The notes below the pieces were generated by a model. That model was not told the DNA's origin. It saw only the letters and a list, made by a program, of their open reading frames with translations, and did not search any database. Shown piece after piece: positions 32,660 to 42,948 of a stretch of DNA of 64,000 nucleotides. The DNA is from Fragilariopsis cylindrus CCMP1102. Its lineage: Eukaryota > Bacillariophyta > Bacillariophyceae > Bacillariales > Bacillariaceae. Within the stretch, counting starts at the first letter, position 1. Each line of letters begins with the position of its first letter. Where the stretch lies: NCBI GenBank assembly GCA_900095095.1, contig FMBT01000321.1, positions 310,001-374,000 of the forward strand, read 5' to 3'. The position numbers were made by a program, and so were the translations under genes.

Positions 32660-35600
32660 CTAGTCGTATTGCTTGTAAAGCATGACCTCACTTAGTACAT
32701 GAGCCACACCGTTGCATGCCTCGATGTTATCTTGGACGATAATAGGTGGACTATTGCTACTATTATCACGACCTTTTTGGTAGGTTGGGATACCATTCTC
32801 GCACCTTGTTCGACTTTCGAAGCCATTGGACATTATGATAAGATTATCTGTTGAGGTACAACTCAAATCGGATGAATATAATTCCTCATTTGCAACGATA
32901 TGGAAAAGTATTAATCGTTTTAATCGATCTTTACTAAATTCGTCGATAGGGATGCTATCAAACCCACCATTCCGTGGTGCAAATAGTGTCAATGATCCCT
33001 TGGATAAACTATCCTTCAGTCCTGCCCTTTCAACTAATTGACAAAGTTCGGATAAATCTGGTGTTTCACAAACGATATCAGCTGTTTGTTTATTAATAAG
33101 GATAAAGGAGATAGCATAGTGAGAATTAATATATTTACCAAAACAAAGCTGTCGTAATCATCGTCGTCGGCATATGGTACCTGTTACAAATCCGGATGCG
33201 TTTCTACTTACCAAGAGTCTTACATGCGATTTCACAAGATGGTTGTTCTTTTGGGCATTCAATTAAATCGTCACCACAACATTCAGGCCAACCAGAATCA
33301 TAACAAGAATATTCAGGACCGTAGGTACAATATGAAGAACCTGGAATAACAGGAAAAATTGGAGCAATTTCACATGTAGGTTTCTCCTTGGGACATTCAA
33401 TTAAATCATCGCTACAGCACGCAGGCCACCAATTGATGTAACATTCAGGATTAGGTGCATATACGCAATATGATTCACCAGTAATGGGACTTATATCACA
33501 TTCAGGCTGCTCACTTTCTTCGGCGGGACATTCTTTTGAATCGCTTCCACAACATTCCGGCCAACCAGAATCATAACAGGAATAGTCCGGAGAGTACGTG
33601 CAATATGATGATCCAACAATCGGAGGTACAATGGGAGTTATCTCGCATAGAGGCTGTTCATCTGGACATTCGATTGAATCATCACCACAGCAAGCAGGCC
33701 ATCCTGTGGCGAAGCAATCAATATCAGGACTGTATGTACAGTAAGAAGATCCAACAATGGGAGTTACCTCGCATAAAGGCTGTTCATCTGGACATTCGAT
33801 TGAATCATCGCCGCAGCAAGCAGGCCATCCGGTGGTGAAGCAATCCGTATCTGGACTGTATGTACAGTAGGAAGATCCATCAATAGAAGGTACCTCGCAT
33901 ACAGGCTGCTCGTCTGGACATTCGATTGAATCATTACCGCAGCAAGCAGGCCACCCTGTGGTGAAGCAATCCATATCAGGACTGTATGTACAGTATGAAG
34001 AACCAAGAATGGGAGGATCGATCGGTGGATCTACGACGTACAAGCCAGTGGCGAAGGTACCATCAACTGACTTTTTCTTTGTCCCTTCTGGTCCTGGCCA
34101 GAGAAATCTCCCTTCGTCAATGAGAGGCTGGTCAGGTGCGAAATTATCAATTTCTTTCATGAATGGAAATGCGATGCTAGTATCAACATTCGGGGGACTG
34201 GATATCCAGCAACAAGATTATACAGAACGAAAAGAAGATAAAAAGGGGAAAACAATGGTGATATCGTGAGAAGAATTCACGTTATTTATCCTCGATCACT
34301 TAAACTACTAGCCAGTATTCCAAATCACGGTACTCGAATTCGATTCTCAAATTCTTCTTCTTCCTCATCATCATCATCATCATCGTCATCAACAGAATCA
34401 ATAGAATCAAAAGGAAAAAAACATGTCATACTCACTAGTTTGAATCATCCCATGTTATTCCACACTTATCAGGCATAACAAGATTAGCCAAATACGTTTC
34501 AACCGATGCGAATGCAATGTGTGGATGTCGATATTGACCACGATTCGGTCCAAAAAAGATGTAGGGACAAAAGTCGTTATATGTATCTGCAACTTTTGCA
34601 TCCTTGGAACAGTAGTGTGGTGAACCATGTCCGATCTCCAAATATTGAGGATACAATTCTGTTGCGTTTCCGGAATGTTCTTCAAAGCAAATTAATTCTC
34701 CAACGTCCGGGTTGACCGCCTTTTCTTTCTCGCAGGAATCACCGGCAACGTTAATGAACTCGTATGGGTATGCTCCACCGGCCTAGCAGTATATAAGAAA
34801 AGAAAAGGAATGAAAACAAAAAGAAAGGAGAAATGTTAGGGACAAAAAAAATTGCATGCCATTATCGAGTATTATTTGACATAAGATGTTATATTATACA
34901 TACGTCGCTGAATGGTGGAGGATATGATGCCTCTCCTGTTTCTTCATCACGGGGATAATATTCTCGGATCATTGAAAGGAGAGTACCGGGTAAAATTCGA
35001 CAGGCATTTTGTTCATAATTGAACGCTTCCACAAAGTAATCACTCGCTGTTATGTTAGATTCTTCCGCGATTTCATTATAAGTCCTGTGATAGTATTAAA
35101 TAATTAGATATTAGAAAAAGAACGAATTGTATATTAAGAAGAAGACGACGACGAAGACGAAGGTAAGATGTTATGTTCAATTTCACGTTGCCAAAAAAAC
35201 AAAAACAAAAGGAGAGAAAGAAATGAAAAACTACATTATTACGGTACAATCAACTAACCTTGTCAACGCAGCAAGAGCTATATGAGGAGGAATATGGCCA
35301 GGTCCATTCGGTCCAGAGTCATCATCGGTCTTTACCTTTGGACATGATCCGCAATTCTCCTCTCCACCATCAAAGTCTTCGGTACAATGATGTGGTGTAC
35401 CAGCACATGCTTGACCCAAGAATGGTGCTGCATAATAGAATGCATACTGGATATCAATATCGGTCGGATACCCACCTAAATCTGGATCCATACCACTGAA
35501 TTGTTTTGAAAAATATAATGGTGTAAATCGACCATTAATTTTAGATCCAGTTCCATCCTCATCACATGTATCAATGTCATAGACACGTCTTTCATCGTCA

Positions 35601-35797
35601 TCGATGCACCATGTAGGGAATGCATTCGATATCAAATCACCGATAAATGGAAGTTGATCAGGAAAGATAGAAGCTTCTTTCTGCTGCTGACCTGTCACAG
35701 CGACTGGCAAAAGAAGAAGTGATCCAACGACGACGACGAAGGCGCTACTAGTAAGAATAGCAACCACTCTCATTTTATTAGAAAATAGTAGGACCAT
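32660..35797 (-). CDS. Secreted modular protein: Cys-rich repeats plus FAS1 domain, five exons
   Basis: Five exons join cleanly: 35797-35259, 35084-34904, 34782-34436, 34197-33212 and 33081-32660. All introns are GT-AG and the phases fit, giving 824 residues. The ATG at 35797 or 35773 opens a signal peptide (MRVVAILTSSAFVVVVGSLL). An unknown N-terminal domain of about 330 residues follows, rich in Cys, Tyr and Pro (QACAGTPHHC; EIGHGSPHYC; NRGQYRHPHIAF). Six tandem modules with the spacing C-x7-C-x7-CC-x6-C-x6-C come next (GSSYCTYSPD, GWPACCG, ECPDEQPxCE). The fourth to sixth modules vary a little. The last exon is a FAS1 (fasciclin) domain: LTLFAPRNGGFDSIP, LILFHIVANEELYSSDL, NGVAHVLSEVMLY. 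FAS1 proteins commonly mediate adhesion in extracellular matrices. A role in matrix or mucilage is inferred. The frame is intact throughout. Confidence 0.88.
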
Positions 35798-37031
35798 GCT
35801 GTATTGATTGTGAATTTGTGATATGAGAAGAATGTTCCACTCAACATTCCTTAATAATGAAAACCGGCGGGTACAACTCAAATCCAAACTATGTGGGATT
35901 TTTTCAACGTAGGATACAATTTCGGCGCTAGCGTCAAGGCCTACAGATCATGTTCGCAATCAAGAAGAAAGAAAGAAGTTTCTTTTGATAGAGTGAATTT
36001 TTGTTGAAGATATTGGTTCATTTAGGCACGTGAATGCAGTTGTCACATACAAATTCCTATGCCCTTGAGGTGTGAAGGCGCGCCACGAATGGAAAACTTT
36101 TCTTTATAACCGGGACTCAGATTAAGTCGCTTGTTGTGATATTTTTTTTTAGAACTATAATGGCCTGATTTAGATATTTTCGACAGAGATTCGACATGCA
36201 TTCGACAAATAATACTACCAGTAGTATCCACCAATGGCATGAGTCAAAAGAACATGAAAGAAAGGAATGCGACAAAGAATGATGCAGAAAGAAAGAAAAC
36301 GACAAAAGGATTTCAATAGATAGAGAGCGGATATGGATGATGAGGTCCATGGGTTACATGCAATGCTATTGCTGGGGAGCTTCACTGAACCAGAAGAAGG
36401 AACGACCCTGTACTTGACGTGGAACTGGTGGGAGATAATGCCCTTGGTTGCTGTCTCTCTTGAATACATGATCGCATGTCAATGTCAAGTGTATTTCTTA
36501 AATGCAGTACTTTCTAAAGATTTACTGCAGAATTTAGACGCACAACGATGCGACTCTTTAGGCTGCGAGGACAGCTTTCCTGATGGTGCTAGTGGAAGCA
36601 ATACAGGTGCGATTTTTCTTTATTGAAAGTGATAGAAATTAGTATTGTAGCAATACCGACTTCAATCAATCCTGTTTGAAGGAACGCGCAATGGTAGAGG
36701 GATGAATAACGATGCGGCGCGATGAGTCAATCAGGATGACAAATCTTTGTTTTCGCTGATAAAATGCATAACCTTCCTACGAAAACACGAGTCCAAAATA
36801 CGAATATAGAAGTAGTAGTAATAGTATTAGCATATCTTACAGAAAACAAACTGCACGAACTTACTGATTGCTTTACAATTATATAGAATATTGCTTTATA
36901 CGAACGGATTGATATGATAAGCAAGGTCGTTACGATAAAAGATCCATGCACGGCGTCTATCGTAGCCACTACTTCGGTTTGCCATTTAAATTTTCTTCAT
37001 CATCATTGTTATTATTACTATTATAATTTAT
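35798..37031. other. Intergenic, no clear gene
   Basis: Several frames of 65-97 codons are open but have no recognisable content. The stretch includes the promoter side of the FAS1 gene and the 3' side of the SDR gene. Confidence 0.45.
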
Positions 37032-37147
37032 CTATCGTGAATCCATATCAGGTGGCGGTCCTGATGAAAATATTGACCATGGAACTAATAAATCAGGGAC
37101 ATTCTTTTTAATCCAATTTGGAATTGGTGTACCACCATTTTCTTTTT

Positions 37148-38299
37148 CTATTGTTGGAAACACAAAATTTGGTAATAAATATTTAATGATCGTATTGATG
37201 ATGGACGATGTTTATCATCATCATTATCATAAAAGTCAAATTCTTTCGCTAATTCAGCAACAACTTCTACTTGTCCCGATCGTTCCATCATTTTGTCTTT
37301 GGATAATGATGCTAATTGAACCACAGCCTTGCCACTAAATGATGGTGTTTCACCTACTGATAAATCTAATCCACCCGATTGTTCCTCCCAGATACCATCT
37401 ACGTCCATTTGTAAATTAGCTTCTGTTTGAACTAATCCAGGATATAATGTCGTGGTTGCTACACCATATTTGGATAATTGATAACTGATATCAGTGGATA
37501 AACGATCAATGGCTGCTTTACCAACACCATATGCAACATTAAAGGTATATGATTTACCACCAAAGGATGATACTAAACAAATTAATGGTGGTGGTAAGTT
37601 TTTTTTCGTTTTCGCAGCAGCAGTTTCAATCATGATTGGTGACGCAGAACGACAAGCTGCATATACTTGTCGTAATCCAACACCATTCACATAATCCCAC
37701 ATATCTAAATCTTGTTTCCAAAACTCCCCCCGTATCCCCGTGGGGGGTGTCGTATACGCTGAGCATACTAATACATCTAATCTTTTTTCTACTATTTGAA
37801 GATTTGATAATATATCTTCGATAACACCATCTTGACTTAAATCACATGGTATAGGTATACCAATACCACCACGATTTGTGATTTCTGTTGCAGCTGATTC
37901 TACTGTTAAATCTAAATTCTCTCCCACAGGACGTTGAAATTTAATAACAGTGGTGGTTTCGTTTTCGTCGTCGTCTTGTGTTGTTGTTGTTGAAGAAGAA
38001 GAAGAAGTGGATCGACCTAAACAATACACAGTATATCCAGCAGAACCAAGTTCCAATGCAATGCCTCGTCCAATTCCACGACTTGCACCTGTCACGACAG
38101 CAACTCGACCTTTTCCGGATAGTTGTGAACTAGATGTAGATGACGTCATAGTTGTAGTCATTGCTGATATCGTCGTCGTTAACGATGTCAACGTTAATAA
38201 TAGTATTACTACCATAGTGGTAGCCAATCTTAAAAAGAGCGGCGTCATCATGATTCTTCTATCGTTGTTAGTTCTACTAGAAGTAAGAAAATTCATCAT
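37148..38299 (-). CDS. Short-chain dehydrogenase/reductase, DHRS1-like
   Basis: The open frame gives 383 residues. A hydrophobic N-terminus at about 20-45 suggests a membrane anchor or targeting sequence. The Rossmann fold has T70-G-A-S-R-G-I-G77 for the cofactor, the usual NNAG position reads VCSAYT (178-183), S244/S245 is the catalytic Ser region, and Y257-G-V-G-K261 is the YxxxK pair. CDL at 152-154 and LYPGLVQTE match DHRS1-like reductases, which are often NADP-dependent. A poly-S/T/D insertion lies at 98-116. The last 15 residues look like frame noise. One extra base in the run at 37182-37184 would instead continue the protein to a stop at 37032-37034, with KYLLPNFVFPTIE and PIPNWIKKNVPDLLVPW. 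The true end is probably there. Confidence 0.85.
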   Translation of the reverse strand: MMNFLTSSRTNNDRRIMMTPLFLRLATTMVVILLLTLTSLTTTISAMTTTMTSSTSSSQLSGKGRVAVVTGASRGIGRGIALELGSAGYTVYCLGRSTSSSSSTTTTQDDDENETTTVIKFQRPVGENLDLTVESAATEITNRGGIGIPIPCDLSQDGVIEDILSNLQIVEKRLDVLVCSAYTTPPTGIRGEFWKQDLDMWDYVNGVGLRQVYAACRSASPIMIETAAAKTKKNLPPPLICLVSSFGGKSYTFNVAYGVGKAAIDRLSTDISYQLSKYGVATTTLYPGLVQTEANLQMDVDGIWEEQSGGLDLSVGETPSFSGKAVVQLASLSKDKMMERSGQVEVVAELAKEFDFYDNDDDKHRPSSIRSLNIYYQILCFQQ

Positions 38300-38957
38300 C
38301 TGTTACTTTATTGTACCTGATATAATGTGGTACCGGTATGGAGGAATGAGGAAAGCAAAAGAAAAAAGATACACGAAAACAAAGCAACAATTCTAAATGC
38401 CAATCATCGTCATCACCTGTACAGAAGAGGGACTAACGAGTCTTGGATAGTAAAAAATCAAACAGGGCCAGACATTGTTTAGTTTCTTAATAGGAGCTTT
38501 TCAATTTTTAGGAAATTTCTTTTACCACTTATATCAAAACGTACAGTAACGCATCAAGCTACTAGATCAAGCAAATGCCAACAATTACCTGCACATCCCA
38601 AAAAATAATTCTCTCGCCTACCATACACTAGCTAGATACTAGAGACATTACTACTAGTATAATTGTGGTACGGAAAGGAGAATATCCCCTTGATTCTGAT
38701 TACAGTAGGACGAAGACTGTGCGGGCACTTACACGAATTAATTTGAGACTTGGACAATTGAAAGACTCACTCGACTCACGTCGACTCGAACACCATTCAT
38801 TCGACCCACCGTCGTCGTCCACCGCTGACATCTGATCTGATCTGATCTGATCTGATCTATTATCTTCTGATATAATAAATAATCAAGATCTCAACCTCGC
38901 TCGCTCGCTCGCCTGTGAATAAATTAATACATTAGCTACTGTAGTACGCATATCAAA
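38300..38957. promoter_or_regulatory. Divergent intergenic region with microsatellites
   Basis: It lies between two genes pointing away from each other, so promoters for both are expected. It holds (TCTGA)n at 38831-38858 and (CTCG)n at 38896-38912, both near the lipoate ligase-like start. Confidence 0.6.
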
Positions 38958-40318
38958 ATGAGTGGAATTAGGATCAGTTTTACTGATGTCGGTAGTAGTA
39001 AACGACTGTTATTCCGACTCCCATTGTTGTTACGAGGATATTCTCGTTTTCAACGGAATCATTACTACTCCGCCACTGCTACTACGACGACCTCATCCAT
39101 TCGTAGATCTTTCTCGTCAACATCAACAATGTCGATGTCAACTTCAACAAAATCAGCATCAACGTCAAATTCGGCAACTGCAGCAACTTCAGCAACAAAA
39201 ACAAAAACGTTTCGGTGGTTGGATTTAGAAGGTTCCGGATTATCAATGTTAGAACGTTTGTCATTAGAGGAAGCATTGTTACGAAATACTCAAGACAATT
39301 GGATTATTGTTGGTAGGCATACTGTTTGGCCGAACAAATATATCACAACTACTACTACTACTACTACTATCGATGACGATGACGATATTGAAAACAAAAT
39401 GAAGAATTTGTCTTTACAAAATAAGAATAAAATAGAAATAAAATCCAACAAAAGATATTACCAGAATATATTACTACGCGTAGTAGTAGTAATGATAATG
39501 GTAGTAATGATGATCACAATGGTCAACATCATCCTAATCCGAATGGGATGATCGTAATGGGTATTGGTGGTAAACCACAAAAGTTATTAAATATTAAAAA
39601 TGTAATAAATGATAAAATATTAGTAGTAAAACGATTTTCTGGTGGTGGAACAGTTGTTATGGATGAAAATGCGATCTGGACCACAATAATAGCTGGACGT
39701 CGTCGAAAACCCAAACTAAAACATGATCATCACGATGACAACGACGACAACGACGATAACGACGAGGTTTTTTGTAAACCATATCCTCGTTCTATTATGG
39801 AATGGACAGCAAATGCTGTATACGGTCCAACATTTGAAAGAATGAATGAAAAACTTAAATCTGCATCATCGTCATCATCAGAAATTACTACACTACCAAA
39901 ATTTTCTTTACGTGAAGATGATTATGTATTAAATGGAACCAAAAAAATGGGTGGTAATGCACAGGCAATAACAGGACGTCAAGGTTGGTTGCATCATACA
40001 AGTTTCCTATGGGACTACAAAGATGTTAATATGGAACGATACTTAAAATTACCAGAAAAACGTCCGGAATATAGAAGCAATCGTACCCATCAGGATTTTT
40101 TAGTAAAATTAAAAGATTATTATGGTAAAGATCATGATTACAGAATTTTCATAGATTCTATGAAGGAAGCCTGTGAGAAAGGTGGTCTTATAGAAACGGA
40201 TTGGTCGACTGTATACCGTGAAGTTTTTTGTAACGATAACACTGATGAGACAGATAGTAAGGATGGGATGGAAAGTTGGTGGCTTGAAAATAGGACAAGA
40301 ATACTACATGAATTGTAA
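38958..40318 (+). CDS. Lipoate-protein ligase A-like protein, frame shift inside
   Basis: Two frames join: 38958-39551 and 39548-40318. The N-terminus is Arg/Ser-rich and looks like a mitochondrial presequence. The ligase follows: LSLEEALLRNTQDNWIIVGR, then after an insertion MGIGGKPQKLLN, VVKRFSGGGTVVMDENAIW (the lipoate-binding RxSGGG motif), YVLNGTKKMGGNAQAITG, and HHTSFLWDY with a DYYG end. LplA/LIPT1 enzymes attach or transfer lipoate to E2 and H proteins. The frame changes by -1; in the new frame the reading KILPEYITTRSSSND leads smoothly into the GIGGK motif. The last stop in the new frame (39426-39428) and the end of the old one confine the shift to 39429-39551, and the AAAA run at 39429-39432 is a likely place. 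T-, D- and N-rich insertions enlarge it. Confidence 0.8.
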
Positions 40319-40675
40319 AGAAATAAAAGTATAAGATAACTATAAAGAATAATACAGGGTTGATACCGGTAGTGGTAGTATCAACTGTAGCTACACGTAG
40401 CTGGCGTTTCGTCTAGCTAGTACAAAGTAGCAACGGAAAATTAAAAGAAAATGACATCTAAAGGTGATGTTAACATGGTGATCTATACAGGAAAAAGCTT
40501 AACTCGCCGGCCCCGGTGGGCGCATAATATTCCTTCTACTCGTTTTAACTCTTAAGCTTTTGTGTGCTTTATTCATTATTCATTTGTTCATTGGTGACCT
40601 TTGTTGTTGTGCGTGCTAGGATCTCTTGCCACCTCAGCATATAATGTATTGTCACTTACCTACCTACCTATATAC
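40319..40675. other. Convergent 3' intergenic region
   Basis: No gene is seen between two genes that point at each other. It contains GGCCCCGGTGGGC near 40508, a small GC-rich patch. Confidence 0.5.
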
Positions 40676-41518
40676 CTACTCGGCAGCACTTTTCTTTTGA
40701 CGTTTCCTCCTGCCACCCATATGGGAATCCTTAGGTGGTTCTTGATAATCCACATGCATAATACTAGATTGCCATGGTGGGATTTTTAATATTTTCTGTC
40801 CTGAACCATCGTTCATGACTTCAATTGTCTCACTAATAACAGCTTGATGTAATTCCATTAATGACCATGAAATTCGTGGATCTTTGTTATCTTTGCCATC
40901 GATATCATCCGATAAATACCTTCGAGCTAACGTCCACCGGCAACCAGGTCTTTGCCATCCAACAGATATAAATGGACCAAATTCATTTTTACCTTTCGCA
41001 ACAATCAAAAATTCTCTTTGATCACGTTGATTACCAGACCATCGTAATGTCTTTACTAACACGTCATGTGTTTCATCTTGATACTTCTTAGTCTTTGTGG
41101 ATTCGGCGTTGCCTCCGTTTTCGTTTTCTTCATCGTCTTTCATATCCCAACCTTCACCTTGTGTTAATTTTGCAATGTAAAAATGTTCATCGTCATCATT
41201 ATTATCATCCTTTTTTTCTTCATCTTGGTCCTTCGTTTTTCTGTTACCTTTTGATAATGATTCGTCTTCCACAGCTGTTCCTGAAATCAAAAATTTACAA
41301 TCAGAATCAACAAATTCTTTAAATGCATTACGTTTTGGTACTTCTGCATTCGTTGCATCTGGTACATTCGTTACGGGAACCCATGTACCTTCCCAACTTA
41401 ATGGAGTAGTAGTACTAGTCTTCTTTGCATCTGGATCTGGAATTCCACAGGAAACAATCCCATCCCAAATATAAAGTGTATCACGCCAACTAGTACTACT
41501 GGTATCAGTATCAGTCAT
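40676..41518 (-). CDS. Unknown conserved-looking protein
   Basis: A single-exon protein of 280 residues with an ATG start and an intact frame. Ordered parts are WRDTLYIWDGIVSCGIPDPD, LSWEGTWVPVTN, CKFLISGTAVEDE, KLTQGEGWDM, then VLVKTLRWSGNQRDQREFLI and VAKGKNEFGPFISVGWQRPG, ending WTLARRYL and WSLMELHQAV. The Trp/Gly-rich wording suggests a beta-rich fold. Acidic insertions lie at about 110-150, and the C-terminus is basic. There is no signal peptide or membrane segment. I do not know the family or function. Confidence 0.6.
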   Translation of the reverse strand: MTDTDTSSTSWRDTLYIWDGIVSCGIPDPDAKKTSTTTPLSWEGTWVPVTNVPDATNAEVPKRNAFKEFVDSDCKFLISGTAVEDESLSKGNRKTKDQDEEKKDDNNDDDEHFYIAKLTQGEGWDMKDDEENENGGNAESTKTKKYQDETHDVLVKTLRWSGNQRDQREFLIVAKGKNEFGPFISVGWQRPGCRWTLARRYLSDDIDGKDNKDPRISWSLMELHQAVISETIEVMNDGSGQKILKIPPWQSSIMHVDYQEPPKDSHMGGRRKRQKKSAAE

Positions 41519-42898
41519 GTTTGAAGATTTTGATGATAGATGACGGTGATGTCGTTTGATAGAAATTCAACAAAGCTAAGTTAGCTAGATATGACCTGGT
41601 ACAACTAACTACACAACTAACGCTCCAAGAACCGCACAAAGCTGTGTGCAATTTTCAAGATCGTACTGTATGGTGATACGCCAAATCACACCCACATAAA
41701 ACGCAGTAAGAAGTCTTTTCGTAAAGTTCGTAATAATAAGTGTAGATTGTGAATAACGATTTCAACGCATTCTCATTTTTATCTAATAAAAAAAGATTTC
41801 GTGCGACTTGAAGCCCAAAGAACAGATGTTCTTTCAAGAATCCAAATACGCAATTCCTTTGTTCTTCACGATCAACTACAAAAAGTGAGTCGCGCGTGAA
41901 TGGAAATTCGCTTTGTGTGTGGAAAAACTAGACATCATACCTCTAGTACCTTTACCCCTGCATCTACCTCCCTAGATGCTTTAGAGAGAGTAGAAGCCCA
42001 TAGTAAGCCCCCACCCAATTTCTGATGCTTCAAGCTTCAATAGAGCGGATATGGGCCTATCGTATTCTCTTGCATATAATATGTATAGCTAAAACAAAGC
42101 ATTTGCTTTTACCTACTGTGGTGTTGGGGTATATTGTGAGATGATGATAGCAACACTAGAGACCAATTGGTCAGGAGATCTAGTAAAAGTAACTCATGCC
42201 ATGATCAGTATCTTGGTGATATCTACTTACCAAAGAAAATGGGCACTTTAACAACAATAACATTATAAAAATCTATGTTCATTTATTCTAATATAAATGT
42301 AAAAGCCCAGGGTAGCTTTCGAATAACAGACTAAGATTGTTTGGAGGAGTCCCCCGTTCACATTAGAACATACCTAAAGTTAACAATAGCAGGGCAGATA
42401 GTACTGCATAGATTCCCTCCTCTCTATTTTCACTGATGGATATCTCTCTTTGAGAGTCTGCAGAATAATGGTAGCCATACATGGAATGTATCATTTTATC
42501 ATTTTATCACCTGTACTACAGTCCACTTTCGGTCAAATAGGCACATAGTTCATTGATGCTACTAATCGGTGGACTTACAAGGCACAGGATCATTCAGCGA
42601 TATTCCAATATTTCTGGGACAGCAAGAGGCAAGTCAGATCATGGGAAAATTATCCACACTAAACTACTATTGTTACTAGGCAACGAATCCTATGTCACCC
42701 TGAACCTAAGGCTACTATTGTGGATGTTTGGTATTAAATATTGTTGTATTTAGTTTCTTAATCCATTTCTTTATATTTTCTTCAAATACCATTGCATTTA
42801 TTCATGCTATTACTCATGTTTTCTAGAACAACGTCGTATAATTGGAAAATACTTCAGTTCACTTTTCGTTTTACATAAAAATAATCTTGATTTCCATC
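41519..42898. other. Intergenic, no clear gene
   Basis: About 1.4 kb with only short open frames. The texture from 42.0 to 42.7 kb resembles the repeat-like stretches elsewhere, but no diagnostic motif is seen. Confidence 0.4.
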
Positions 42899-42948
42899 AT
42901 TCTCTCTCTCTCTCTTTCTTTCTTTCTTTCGTTCTTTCTTTCTTTCTT
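42899..42948. repeat. CT / CTTT microsatellite at a gene end
   Basis: (CT)n then (CTTT)n runs into the stop codon of the SANT-type gene (TAA at 42949-42947 on the minus strand). Confidence 0.85.

Noticed and set aside
36333-36626. A 97-codon plus-strand frame
   Set aside because: No recognisable motif, no neighbouring exon, and composition like the surrounding intergenic DNA.
19958-39435. Programmed frameshifting at AAA-ATA
   Set aside because: The same in-frame AAA-ATA occurs near 2550 in the intact sulfatase gene without a shift, the run is short, and other breaks lie in T9, CCC or TTT runs. Kept only as a weak alternative.
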